A DNA stretch of 64,000 bases from Porphyra umbilicalis (Eukaryota > Rhodophyta > Bangiophyceae > Bangiales > Bangiaceae): contig KV918907.1 of assembly GCA_002049455.2 (NCBI GenBank), forward strand, positions 1 to 64,000, read 5' to 3'. A program made the position numbers and the translations under genes. This document shows positions 22,301-32,944 of the stretch, piece by piece. Under the pieces are notes generated by a model. That model was not told where the DNA came from, ran no database searches, and worked only from the letters and a program-made list of their open reading frames with translations. Within the stretch, counting starts at the first letter, position 1; each line of letters begins with the position of its first letter.

Positions 22301-22565
22301 GGCCAACGAGCGCGCCGACCACGATCGGCAGCGGCTCGTTCAGCGCAAACCGGGGCGGCGGCGCGCCGGCGCCCGTCAGGCACGGCAGCCGCGGCACACA
22401 CAATGCCCGGTAGTCGTACGAGCCGAGCCACCCGTCGCGGGTGGTGAGGGTGGTGCGCGCCGCCGCCGCCGCGGAGGCCGCGCGCAGGCGGAGGGGGGGG
22501 GGGGGGGGTGCTCGCGGGGGGGGGAGGCTGTCACCGTCGACCGTCGCCTGTGCGTCGCGGGCCAT
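19395..22565 (-). CDS. NCS2/NAT nucleobase (uracil/xanthine-type) permease, five exons
   Basis: Exons on the minus strand: 22565-22151, 21977-21299, 21042-20831, 20605-20480, 20128-19395. All four introns are GT-AG (starts GTACGT, GTATGT, GTACGT, GTGCGT) and the joins keep one frame of 721 codons. Each join restores a conserved stretch: SVI-QIKRF, GFYA-PALLPIL, SENNG-VIAITR, VIGG-MTTFLFA. Functional residues of the family are present: E381 in VESVGD, D413 in GGILADG, and the NAT signature ENNGVIAITR at 433-442. About 12-14 membrane spans in the plasma membrane are expected; members are H+/Na+ symporters for purines or pyrimidines. Glu in place of the usual Gln at 433 is allowed by the signature. 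The Arg-rich tail after LLLPVE is doubtful: one more G in the tract at 19836-19842 would give an acidic Ser-rich tail ending near 19480. Confidence 0.9.
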
Positions 22566-23499
22566 AGTGGACACGGGGGGGCGGGGGTGGGGGGAGGGAT
22601 GACCGAGTCGGCCGGCTGCTGAGCGGCGGTCGTGATGGCCGACTGGGTACCACGGACGGCCCGCACGACAGTGGTCGTCGCGGCGGGGCGCGGCCGCGTT
22701 CGTTCTGCGCCTCGACGCCGCAGGCAGTGGACGCGGCTCCGTGCCGCACAGCCAGTGGCGCACGCAGCCAACTCGGTCTTACAACCGCACACCCGCGGCA
22801 GATGGGGAGGGGGCGCCACCGTGGCCGCTGTGCCGGCCCCCGCCGGAGCGCCCCCGCTTGGCGAGGGAAACGCCGTCTGTGTGCCCGCCCTGGCGAGCCC
22901 CGCCCGAGCGCCTAGGACGACCGCACGGGCATCGCGGCGCCCGGCCCGCCCGCCGTTGGCACCTCGGTGGGGGGGGGGGCCGGTCGTGCAGCGGCGCGAC
23001 CACCGCCGAGGCCGCCACGCCCCGCCGCGTCTGGTGCGCGCCTTCGCCAACCAAGCGGGACCTTGCGCGACTCGGTTGTCGTCGGCCCGCCCCGCGCGTG
23101 ACAAGTGCGCGCCCGATGGCGTCCTCTCGCGGGCGGTGGTTCGGGATGAAAGCGACCGTTGCAGATCAAACGCGTGATTGTGGGCCACGAGGCAGCGCAG
23201 ACTGTGCTTGTCCAATCAGGGATGGCGAGGACGGGCCGCGCCAGACGTTCAGAAAAAAAAGCTGACTGTACAGTACCCCGGCTCTGCGCACGAAGGGAGT
23301 GCGGCCACGGTGATAGCGGCTGTAGTGGAGGGAACCGCAGAGTGGTTGTGGAGGGACACGAGGAGCCCGCCGGTGGGCTTGCGGCGGGACTCCCCAAGCC
23401 GCCTACCGCTGCGGCGTGACAGTGTGGCGCGACGGGGCGTACTGTACCTCGAGCAGAGGGGGACAACTTGTTCACAATCAACTCGGGGGACCTGGTCAA
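22566..23499. other. Upstream region of the NCS2 gene, no further gene seen
   Basis: GC-rich to about 23110, then more balanced. Long frames are low-complexity. Confidence 0.5.
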
Positions 23500-23639
23500 C
23501 ATACAGCCGTTCGCCCAAAAACCCTGCACTCCAACTGTTGTAAAATAGTTCCAAATTGCCCTCTGCGGGGTCGTAGAGGCCGATTTGGCACTCTTTTGCA
23601 ACTGTTGGAGTGCGGAATTTTTGGGAGAACGGCTGTATG
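23500..23639. mobile_element. Small inverted-repeat element (140 bp)
   Basis: Imperfect terminal inverted repeats of about 46 bases at 23500-23545 and 23594-23639, beginning CATACAGCCGTT. The adjoining 23636-23665 is exactly complementary to 26785-26814, so the family has at least one other fragment here. Foldback/MITE-like; target duplication not clear. Confidence 0.6.
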
Positions 23640-23691
23640 GTGGTTTTCTGAAAAATGGCCAGCCTGCGGGGGTCATGGTTTGCCCAAAGAA

Positions 23692-23980
23692 AACTATACC
23701 CCCCTCATGGGGTCAAAATCGGCACTGACGAGTGCGACCGGGCAGTCAACCTGCCTGTCCCACGACCAACATGCCGGTCTCCTGTGCCATATTCGGGAAC
23801 AGGGCGATCTGTGTGTGGCCCAGGCCCACGGATCGTCCTCAGTAGTGCCCTTCTGACAAAGTACGAGTGCCACCAGGGCGTGCTTCTGAATCGGGTGGGC
23901 AAACCCATGCCTGCCAGAATTGCTAAGGGCATGGTTCTTAATCGAACCATCGCGAATGGACGCTCTGGGGGGGTATAGTT
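23692..23980. mobile_element. Small inverted-repeat element (289 bp)
   Basis: Perfect 13-bp terminal inverted repeats AACTATACCCCCC (23692-23704) and GGGGGGTATAGTT (23968-23980). No coding content. MITE-like; no target duplication identified. Confidence 0.5.
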
Positions 23981-24525
23981 CTTAGTGAGATGGTGACCGG
24001 CCTGCCGGAGCTGAAATGGAGGCGCAAACTATCACCCCCCCCTCGGCCTCTGTCACCTGGCTGTCAGGAGCTGAGATCAGCTGGGCCCACCCCATTGGTC
24101 GAATGACCCACCCGCTTCTGGCGAGCGTCTCTGAGCCAGGTCTGCTGAGTGGGTGGGCCGGTCTCGCAGGCAACCTGGAGCATGGACGAAGGGGGACTGG
24201 CCTGATGGAGTCGCACGGAGGACCAGTTGTTGCACGTGTGGCAGTCACAGAGGGGCGGTCACAGCCGCACAAGGACTTGGCTGGAGGAAGCGGGTGTCCC
24301 CGTTGCTCTCTCTCACAAACGCGAAGAGCATCCCATCGATCGTCCTATCGGGTGACCCAAGAGTGAAAACGAAGGATATTCACTTGTACAGATATTTTCT
24401 GCCAAATCTGCTGGCCACCTGCCGGCCCGTGTGCGGCCGCAGAGCTCTCAATCGACGGGTGTGCCTGTTTTGACCCTTTGAGAGGGGGGTGAGACTGGAT
24501 ACTGGACCTGCCGGTGGCGGATCGT
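23981..24525. other. Intergenic, no gene seen
   Basis: Balanced base composition, no supported reading frame or RNA. Confidence 0.5.
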
Positions 24526-24694
24526 CCCCCCCACCGTCGTCCCCCCCACCGTCGTCCCCCCCACCGTCGTCCCCCCCACCGTCGTCCCCCCCACCGTCGT
24601 CCCCCCCACCGTCGTCCCCCCCACCGTCGTCACCCTCACCGTCGTCACCCCCACCGTCGTCACCCTCACCGTCGTCCCCCCCGCCGTCGTCCCC
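24526..24694. repeat. 15-bp minisatellite
   Basis: About eleven copies of a 15-base unit of type CCACCGTCGTCCCCC. Because the period is a multiple of three, all frames stay open on both strands. Confidence 0.9.
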
Positions 24695-24739
24695 CCGCCG
24701 GCCGCCGGAACTCCGTCCTCCCCCCTGCCGTCAACCGTC

Positions 24740-25440
24740 ACGCCGGCCACCGCCACGCCAGCTATTGCCATGCCGGCCGCGGCCATGCCGGCCGCGGCCA
24801 TGCCGGCCGCCGGCACGCTGGCCGCCGGCACGCTGGCCGCCGGCACGCTGTTGTCCCCCCCACCTTCGTGCCCCGCGCCGTCGTCCCCTCCACCGGCCAC
24901 CACCACATCGTTGTTCCCCCCGCCGGCCACCGCCACGTCGATCGCCGCCACGCTGGCCGCCGCCACGTCGACCGCCGCCACGCCGGCCGCCGCCACGTCG
25001 ACCGCCGCCACGCCGGCCGCCGCCACGTCGACCGCCGCCACGCCGGCCGCCTCTCCGGCCGCCACCGTTCCATCCGCCACCGCTCCGGCCGCCACCGCTT
25101 CAAGCGCCACCCTACCCGCCGCCACCGCACCATCCGCCACCACCTCGCTCGACACCGCCCTTTTCGCGACCATCTCGCTCACGACCACGCCGCCCACGAT
25201 CTCCTCGCCCACAACCGCCCCGCCTACGACGCCGCGCACCTCGGCCCCAACCACCTCCGTCCCTCCCACCACCGCCCCGCCCATGATCACTCTGCCCACT
25301 GCTGCCTCGCCCGCCATCTCTCCTCCCACCACCACCCCGCCCGCCGCCGCCGCGCCAACCGCCGTCCCCCCCACCGCCGTCCCACCCACCGCCGCCCCAC
25401 CTACCGCCGTTCCGCCCACCGCCATCCGGCCCATATGCAT
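24740..25440. repeat. Degenerate GCC/ACC-rich repeats, including a 30-bp unit
   Basis: Continues the minisatellite with 10- to 30-base units built on GCCGCCACG; about four copies of a 30-base unit lie at 24937-25056. Plus-strand frames read Pro/Thr/Ala-rich and the minus frame (24448-25488) reads Gly/Val/Ala-rich. I regard both as by-products of the repeat, although a mucin-like coding repeat cannot be excluded. Confidence 0.6.
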
Positions 25441-27491
25441 CCCGCCCGCGGCCGTTCCGCGCGCCGGAGGGTTGAGGCAGACGGGCATAGAGGTGGGCGT
25501 GGAGGTGGGCTCTTATTTTTTGACGGAGGCAAGAGAGTGTACGGCCATGGAGGGGCCGGTGTGGTGGGCTGGTGGGAACAAGCGGTGGGCGACGGGGGAG
25601 ATAGGCAGCCACAAGAAAATAAACAGCTCGTCACTCGGTGAATAGAGGCTCTGAGGAGCGTGGAGGCGCGCGGGGGAGGCCGTGAGCGGCAGCAAAGCGG
25701 CGGCCTCGCCGTGCGGGTGGCGGCGAGTAGGCGGGCGTGGCGGCGCTGTCCGCGGGCGGCGGCGATTGGTCGTGGTCTGGGCAACCGTCTTTGTGCGACG
25801 GCGCGTCGTCAGCGGCGACGGTGCCGGCGCCCGCGGGCGGCAGCCGCTCACCGTCCTTGTCGCCTCCTGCGGGCGGCGCGGCGCCGCCACAGACGCCGTC
25901 GCCAGCTGATAGTGACGGCGCCGGGGACGCGGCCTGCGGCCGGACGGGCCCGAGAGTGGGGGGGGGGGGCGGGGGGCGTCCCTGACGCTCCCCAATGGAG
26001 AAGTGGGCCAGAGAGAGAAGAACACTCGTTTTATTCCAACAGAGCACGGCAAGAGAGGAGTTGCACAGGAGGGGAGCACGCGGGGCAGCTTCAAAACCCT
26101 GAAATGACACGAAAGCCGTACGAGCGAAGAAAGGGGCTGCGACAGGCTACATGGCAGAGGAGACGACAGAAATGACAAGGAACCCACAGAACGGTCGGGT
26201 CTGCGGCTCCAGCGGAGACACGTGTGGGTGATGGCAGCAAAAGGGGTCCGTTACCGTACATGCCATTGACTACGATGGGTGTAGCGCTGGGGAGCCGTGG
26301 TAGGGGCTGGTGGGGGACTGCAATGGAGGGGGGTGCCGCGACGACGACGATGCGCTCTCGTTCCGCACCTCCGCTGCACCCCCCCCCTGTTTGCCTCAAA
26401 ATGCCATGATTGTTCGTTGGCGACGGCTCCCGCATCCTGTGGCCAGCAGCGGCCGGCGTCGTGAGGACAATCTGAATCGGGGCCGGTACATCTTTTTTGA
26501 CCGTGATCATGCCCCAAGAGACATTAGGAATTCCGCCCAGGACGATCGCTCGCTTCGCGAGGATATCTTCTGGGTCAAGTCTCACGTGCGTGCAAGAATA
26601 ACCGCACGTTTCGTGGGACGTGTGACTTTGTGCTCTTCAAAGGCCGTTTCCGAGCGATAGCCTGCTGTCCCGGGTCCAGTGCCTGTCGGGGCACTTGGAG
26701 AACGGAGTGTATGCGCCTCATTGGCCGAGAGCTATCTCGTGATCGAGTGGTCCACATATAGTTTGGGCAAACCATCACCCACCCAGGCTGGCCATTTTTC
26801 AGAAAACCACCATAGATGCCGTATACCGTACGCTAGTTGCTTGCACCAGCCGCTCGGGCTATATGGGCATCATCACCCGCTTCAAATATGCCGACCAAGG
26901 CGGTCATCATGGCCAATGCGGAGCACGCGCACGTGCCATCGGCGGGCATCCGTAACGGCCTGGGGAAAGCGTGTAGCTTGAAGAGCTCGCCCGCAATCGA
27001 CCAAGACGATATGTTGGGCGATGCAGGACAGAGAGCCGGGAGAGCTATCGTCAGTGTCTTATCCGCGACTCCGTCATCAGTCTCATTTCTGAGTGCACTT
27101 TTCGAAACTCACTGCTCTTCAGCTGAAGCGGACGGGCGCGCTCTACCCCGTCATGCGCCAGAGCCGGCCAAGGACGGTGTGTTGTAGAACTCTTCTTTGT
27201 ATGCCGGGAAGAGTTGTTTGCAAGCATGAATAGTGCCTGCCTGTCTCAGAAGTTGGGCACAAGTCTGGTATTTTTACTTTTATCTAGGCAATTTCAATGA
27301 CATTGCTCCCCAGCTTCGTGTCACCACGCCGGCGGTGCTGATGCGCTCGAGAAAAATGAACGTCTCCCACATTCTATTTGGAGAGAAGACGTGTACAGTA
27401 TCAGCGACAGTTGTCCACGTCGCGCGGGCCCATTGGGCCAGGCTGCCGCCTCTCAACTGCCTGGACTAAACCAGGAATGAGTACGTCTGGT
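25441..27491. other. Gene-free stretch
   Basis: No supported gene. 26785-26814 is a 30-base perfect inverse match to 23636-23665. Confidence 0.5.
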
Positions 27492-27601
27492 CGTTGCACC
27501 GAAAGCTGGACAGTCCCAGGCAGGCGTATCGACGTCTGGTCCAATCAAACGTACAAGAGCGCCTCTTTGACAGCCGGGACTCTCTACTATTTGGCGCAAC
27601 G
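27492..27601. mobile_element. 110-bp hairpin element, copy 1
   Basis: Begins CGTTGCACC and ends GGCGCAACG with imperfect inverted arms of about 28 bases. A second copy lies at 46020-46130 with shared internal sequence (CAGGCGTATCGACGTCTG). MITE-like. Confidence 0.6.
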
Positions 27602-28728
27602 ACAATAGCAGGTTAGGTCAGACAGGAGGCAGACGTGACCTCCTCCAGGACGCCATACGACGGATGCGAGAACACTCCAAAAGCTGCTCTCTGCAACGGT
27701 AGAAAGAGAATCTGTACGACGACAGAATGTCGCTGGCGTCCGCCGTATCTCTCAGCCCACGTCGACCAGCGACAGCACCTCGGACAGAGTGTCCTCTGTG
27801 CTGAGGGGAGGACTTGGAGTATGTTGCGCTTGTTCCTTTCTGCTGAGCGCTCGCAGACTACGGCGGGCGCTGTCCTGCGGCGCCGCCACCCGCGTCGTCA
27901 TTGGCAATTGGCACTATCGAGGACGACGGGTTTGCCAGCAACCCCGCAACAGGTCCATGAAAACAAGCCGTGCTGTCGTTTCTTGCATCCTTCGCGGCCA
28001 CCCCCGCTGATTGGTACGTTTTAGATCACCCCACCACGACAGTCCGAGGACCGAGTCGCAGATCCCGATCCCTCGCCGCTCATTGGTGGAACAGGCACTG
28101 CCGCGCGGTGCCGCGCTGTGCAGAAGTCATCCCGCCCTCGGTGGGGGCCCCGCCCGATCTTCACACCTTTTCCCTGATCGCACCCGGGTGGGCCAAACGC
28201 GGCCACGCGCGCACTTCGGCGTGCACGGCTCGGAGCACCCCACACCCGCGGACCCGCACAGCGACCTCCCGCGCCGCGCGGGGCCCACCCAGAAGAGACC
28301 CGTCGAATGAGCGGCTCGCACCGACGGCCCGCCACCGCTCCAGACGCGGCGGCGGCAAAGGCAGTGACACGGACAGGCAGAGGCGGGCATCAGCATGACG
28401 TGCGCACCCTTCATCGAAATGTGCAGGGCAGTTCGGCTCTGTGCGGCGAGTGGTGGCCCGGGAAGAGCAGAAGGAAGGGGAGGGGTCGGCTTGCAGGCGC
28501 TTACGCGCCGCAGACACCCGTCGCGCAGCCGGTCAGAGGCGCCCATGTGCCCCCTACTTCAATCCTTGGCAAGCGGACGTCCACCCTCCTCCAAGCCCAA
28601 CGCCTTAACCAACATCCACCTCTGCAGCCTAACAAGAGCACCCGCGCGCCCGTCCCGACGTTGGTGCGCACCTCCGCACCCGCGGCATCCGCGTCGCCGA
28701 CACCCCGTCCGCCGTGCAGACCAGCGCC
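27602..28728. other. Gene-free stretch and leader of the Pro-rich protein gene
   Basis: No supported gene. About 28500-28728 becomes C/A/T-rich, similar in character to the leader before the GT92 gene, and probably contains the 5' untranslated region of the next gene. Confidence 0.4.
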
Positions 28729-30072
28729 ATGTCTGGCGGAAGTGGGCGACCGCGCCCGCGGCAGCAGCACGACGACGACGCACGCCGCATCGGCGGCCGA
28801 TGCGGCCGGCAAGGCGCGCGACGGTGGGCGGCAGCCGCCGCCGCGGCGGCGGCAACAGTCTCACTTGTCGCTACGGTCGTTGCGGCCGTCGCGGCACACC
28901 CGCCGCCGCCGACGCCTCGCCCGACGTGGGCGCCGCGGATGGTGCTGAGAACGATGGCCAACACGCCGGGCGCGCACAGGCACCACGGGCCGCACCCGCC
29001 GTCGCCGACGCCGTCGCCACCAACCCCGACGCAGACGCCCCCGCCCCCGATGCAGACGCCGCCGACGCCGCCTCCTGGGCGGCCGTGTGCGCCACGCACG
29101 CCACCACCGACGCCGGCGTCGACGCCGACGCCCAGCGGCAGCCGGCCACCGTGCCGGCCGACGCCTTCCCCCCGGTCGTCGGCAAGACCACCGCCGACAC
29201 CATCACCAGTGGCCACCCCGTCCGACGTGTCGCCGCCGACGCCCATCCCGCTGCCGCCGGCGCCCGTCAAAACGCCGTCGTTGCCAACGCCGTCGCCGCA
29301 GCCCGTCGCCGCGCCGCCGACGTTGCCCCTCCCCGACGGTGGCTCGCCGCCGACGCCGTCGGGCGTCGACGGCCCCACCCCGCCGCCCAGCGACGGCACG
29401 CCCGCCGGTAGCGGCGGTGGCCTAGACGGCAGTGGCGTCGTCGTCGGCGGCGGCGGAGGCGGCGGCAGCAACGACAACAAAGGCGGCGACGGCGGCACCG
29501 CCGGGTGGTTGCAGTGGGTCGCCCTTCCCGGCGTTGGCCTCGTGGCGGCGGCCATCCTCGCCGCCATTGTCAAGATATCCCGCTCATCCCTCCGCGCGCG
29601 CGATAGCAGGCTGCGCAGCGGCCGCGGCACCAACGCGTCTTTGTCAAACGACGGCGGTTGTGAGAGCGAGAGCGAGAGTGACGATGACGGCAACGCTAAT
29701 GAGTTGGGGGAGGAACGCCCCGCGACGCCGCCGCCCGTTGCGCGGGGCGGGAGGGAGCCGGCTGCCACTGGCGGTGCTGACACTCCGGGGGCGGGGGAGC
29801 CCGCCACGGAGGCCGACGGGGACGCCGAGGCAGAGGCGGAGGAGGACGAGCGGGAGCGCCGCCGCTCGGACCGGGAGCGCCGGTCGACCGGCTTGCACCC
29901 GCCCATGGCGCTGCCGTCCGACGGCAAGTGGTCGCCCGCAGCGTGGCTCGCGGCCCGCGCGCACGAGCATGTTGTGGAGGTGGGGGCGGCGGGCGGCGCC
30001 GCCGACGCGGTGCGGCTGCGGGAGCGGTGCGACGAGCTGTTGGCGTGGTCCAACCGGCGAGGGAAGCAGTAA
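28729..30072 (+). CDS. Pro-rich (hydroxyproline-rich-type) single-pass membrane glycoprotein
   Basis: 447 codons from the ATG at 28729 (the frame is open from a GTG at 28714). An N-terminal hydrophobic Ala/Val stretch (about residues 33-58) can act as a signal peptide or anchor. Residues 60-230 are a Pro/Thr/Ser block (PPTP, SPPTP, TPSP repeats) as in algal and plant extracellular-matrix proteins, followed by a Gly-rich linker. A second membrane segment WLQWVALPGVGLVAAAILAAIV (about 260-282) is followed by a basic stop-transfer sequence, a Ser/Glu/Asp-rich acidic part and a charged tail. This fits a wall-anchored receptor-like or structural protein with a cytosolic domain. No enzymatic domain is seen. 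Orthology cannot be assigned because the extracellular part is low-complexity. Confidence 0.6.
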   Translation: MSGGSGRPRPRQQHDDDARRIGGRCGRQGARRWAAAAAAAAATVSLVATVVAAVAAHPPPPTPRPTWAPRMVLRTMANTPGAHRHHGPHPPSPTPSPPTPTQTPPPPMQTPPTPPPGRPCAPRTPPPTPASTPTPSGSRPPCRPTPSPRSSARPPPTPSPVATPSDVSPPTPIPLPPAPVKTPSLPTPSPQPVAAPPTLPLPDGGSPPTPSGVDGPTPPPSDGTPAGSGGGLDGSGVVVGGGGGGGSNDNKGGDGGTAGWLQWVALPGVGLVAAAILAAIVKISRSSLRARDSRLRSGRGTNASLSNDGGCESESESDDDGNANELGEERPATPPPVARGGREPAATGGADTPGAGEPATEADGDAEAEAEEDERERRRSDRERRSTGLHPPMALPSDGKWSPAAWLAARAHEHVVEVGAAGGAADAVRLRERCDELLAWSNRRGKQ

Positions 30073-30398
30073 TTTCATCGACAATATATATATCTGAGTG
30101 TGCTTTCACAAAACATTTAACCAACAAAAGTCATATGGACTGCTGCTGTCTCCATGCGCTGACGCCCACAGTCGGAAAGGCGGACCCGTCCTCGCGCGCC
30201 GCTGCTCACAGCTGTCGCGCCGCGCAGTGTCTTTGCCCCAGCGCCGCGCAGCCGCTGCCCCCCCCCGCCGCGTGGCGCATCGATCCCGCTCGCGCCGCCG
30301 CGCACCGCGACCGTGTCCCCCCGGTCGACGGCTGTGACCCTGCATCGGCCGGGCGGTCGGTCCCGTTTCCCCCGCCCCGCTTACCTGCCGACAGCGGG
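30073..30398. other. Intergenic, no gene seen
   Basis: 326 bases containing the 3' end of the Pro-rich gene and the promoter of the next gene on the same strand. Confidence 0.5.
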
Positions 30399-31525
30399 AT
30401 GGCGCCGTCTGCCGCCACACTCCGCGCCAAGGCGACGGCGTTGAAGGAGTCGGTGTCGCCGACGCGGCGGACGGCCGCCGCCGCCGCCGCTCGTGGCGCT
30501 GGCGATGGTGTCGCGGCGAACCCCCCCCCCCCCCCACGGCGGCGGCCGACGGTGCCCCTCGCGAGTACAAGTCCTTCCTCCAAGCCACGGCGCCGACGCT
30601 CAAAGACCCCTCCCACGCCGCCTTTTACGCGGGTTTCCTCAAGGGCATGTCCTGCGGCGTCGCTGGCCTAACGATGCTCGCCACGTCCCCCCCCCTACGC
30701 GCCCACCTGTGGGCGTCCCACGCGCCGCTGCTGCGCACGCAGGCGGCGGCCTACGCGTGTGCCGCCGTCCTCATCATCCTCTTCCTGCGGGATGGGTCGG
30801 AGAACCCCCTCCGCACCCTCCTCCGGTGGAGCCGCCTGCTGACGACGGCGATTGTGTTTGTCGCGGACAAGAAGATGAAGGTGGACCGCGCGAGCTTCTT
30901 TGCGGCGCTCCGCCTGCGCAACGCGCCGCTGGCGGCGGCGATTGAGGCGGCGCCCGACACGGCGGCGGACGATGGGGAGTCGCGCGTCCGCCGGCGGCGG
31001 CTCGTGCGCATGGCCGCCCTCCGCGGGGCGGGCTTTGTGCTCTCCAAGCTGCTGCCGGCGGCGGTCAAGCCCGCCGCGTCGGCGGCCATCCAGTACGCGA
31101 CGCTGCGGCCGGTGCTCGGCGACGGCTTTTCCCTCTCCCTCGCCGCCCTGTCGCTCCTCCCCGCCTCCATCCGGGACGTGACCGCCGCGGACGATGTGCT
31201 CGAGGCGGCGGGCGAGGCGCTGCGCGACGCGCTCGACGCGGGCAAGGACGCGGTGCGGCCCTACTATCGGCGCCTGCCGGGGCCGTCGCGGCGCTACTTG
31301 TACGCCCGCTACGGGGGGTACCTGTCGGGGTGTGGGTTTTTGTACTCGCTGCTGATGCAAGTGCCGGGCGTGGCGGTCGTGGCCAACGTGGCGGCGAATG
31401 TGGCGGCGGCGGTGCAGGTGGAGGACATCCTCTCGCGCAACGCGAGCAAGGTGGAGAGCGTGCCGCTGCTGGGGGAGGATGTGGTCGTCGGGCAGAAGCT
31501 CGCGCGGGGTGTGCCGAAGGAATGA
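30399..31525 (+). CDS. Multipass membrane protein, tentative EI24-like, with an apparent frameshift at a C15 tract
   Basis: The ATG at 30399 opens a frame (MAPSAATLRAKATALKESV...) that runs into C15 at 30521-30535. The body of the protein continues in another frame: EYKSFLQATAPTLKDPSHAA, then FYAGFLKGMSCGVAGLTML and several hydrophobic segments, ending TGA at 31523-31525. One extra C would join both into 375 codons. The body has a long amphipathic centre (residues about 160-270) and a C-terminal RRYLYARYGGYLSGCGFLYS followed by VPGVAVVANVAANVAAAV. The RYLYARYG...P.V..VAN pattern is reminiscent of EI24/CysZ-like spore-wall proteins, but I am not sure of the family. Convergent with the parvulin-rhodanese gene. 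Confidence 0.6.
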
Positions 31526-32012
31526 GGGGCGGGGTGGGGCTGGGGGAGAGGGGTGCGACCGTGCGGGATTGACGTGCACTTGGCACTGCCAGCCGCCAAA
31601 GAACGGTCCACCCGTGCACTTAGTCGCGTGGGTGAGCGTGGATGGAAGAAAGCAAATGTACAGGGTCTCTGGCTGCCACAGCACGGTGTGGGTACCGTCC
31701 GAGGGCAGCCTGCTGCAACAGGGGCGGTACTTCCCCAACGGGCATCAACAGGCTACCCACCGAGCAGCCGCGTAAGCACCCACTCGCCAGTAACCGCGCC
31801 CACGCGTCATCCGCGCGGCAGCAGTTCGGCACTCCCTCATGGCTGCCGCGCGCAGCAGCACCATCCCCCCAACGCAGTGCCTCAGGTACCCTCATCGCCT
31901 GCGCCACGACGCCTCGCGGCAGCACGACGCGCCGGCCCCACGGCGGAGCTCCCCTGCCAGTCCCCAAACCGGCAAAAGCCTCTCCCTCCCCCTCCCCACC
32001 CCCCCCCCCCCC
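31526..32012. other. Intergenic between convergent genes
   Basis: No gene seen; contains both 3' ends. Confidence 0.5.
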
Positions 32013-32944
32013 TCAGTACGTCCCAACACTCGAGTCGACCTCCAAAGCGTACGCGTGGATCCCCCCCTCCACGTTGATCACATTCTCCCACCCCCCCCGC
32101 ACGAGCGCGTCGGCCACCGTCCGGCTGCGAATACCGTGATGGCACAGCACGTACGTTTCCGCCTGCTTGTCCATCGCCTCGAGGGTGGCGAGGGCCTCCC
32201 CCCCCCCCCGCTGAGCTCGCTCAGCGGGACGTGCACAAAGCCGTCGACCGAGGCGGACGCGAGCTCCTCCGCCTCCCGCACGTCAATCAGCTGCGGCGGC
32301 GGGCCGTCGGCCTTGAGGCGGTCGGCCAGCGCGTGGACGGTTGCGGTCCCCACCCCCGCCCGGCCGCCCGTCACGCGGACGAGGTGCCAGCCAAAGCCGC
32401 TGCGGACCATCAGCACCGTGCCGACGGGGTGGTCAAAGGCGGCCGTCTCGAATTCGGGGACCATGGCGCCGCGGCCAAACCAGCCAAGGTCCCCGCCCTT
32501 TGATGCCGACGGGCACGAGGAGGCGGTGCGGGCGACGTCGTCCCACGGTTTGCCGCCGTCAATGGCCGCCCACGCGGCGGCCGCGTCGGCTTCAGATTCC
32601 ACGAGGATGTGGGCCGCGCGTGCCGACTCCGGGGGGGGGGTGCCCGCGGCGGCCGAGGGGGGGGAAGCGAGGACCGTCGACCAGCCGACGGGCTTGTCGC
32701 CGTCGCCGGCCATGGCGGTCAGCCGCCGCCGCGGCGTCGTCACCGCCGGGGAGCCAGCGGGGGCGACCGTGCGGGAGAGAGACAGGGGGGAAGATCCAGA
32801 CAGAAAGGAGCGGGTGGTCGGAAGCACGGTCGGGACAGCGGTCGACGACCGGGCCGGCGTGACCCTGACGGTGGCCGCCCCCCGGACGGCACGGATGCTG
32901 CGGGCAAAGCACCGCAGCGGCGGCGCGGCGCCGACGAAAGCCAT
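32013..32944 (-). CDS. Plastid-type parvulin peptidyl-prolyl isomerase fused to rhodanese; apparent frameshift at a G12 tract
   Basis: ATG at 32944. Residues 1-75 are basic, Ser/Thr/Ala-rich and poor in acids, like a plastid transit peptide. A parvulin domain spans about 108-193 (AHILVESEADAAAAW, then KGGDLGWFGRGAMVPEFE and FGWHLVRVTG). Rhodanese begins near 217 (LIDVREAEELASASVDGFV). The frame then meets C12 on the plus strand (32198-32209) and shifts. One base more in that tract restores the rest: active-site CHHGIRS (Cys about 268), then GGWENVINVEGG and IHAYALEVD, stopping at 32013-32015, 310 residues in all. A parvulin-rhodanese fusion of about this length is known in plants. The gene is divergent from the TVP38 gene. 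Isomerase function is likely; sulfurtransferase function depends on the tract being miscounted. Confidence 0.88.

Noticed and set aside
24448..25641. Three long ORFs over the minisatellite
   Set aside because: Open because the repeat period is a multiple of three; no unique sequence to support a gene, so listed as repeat only.
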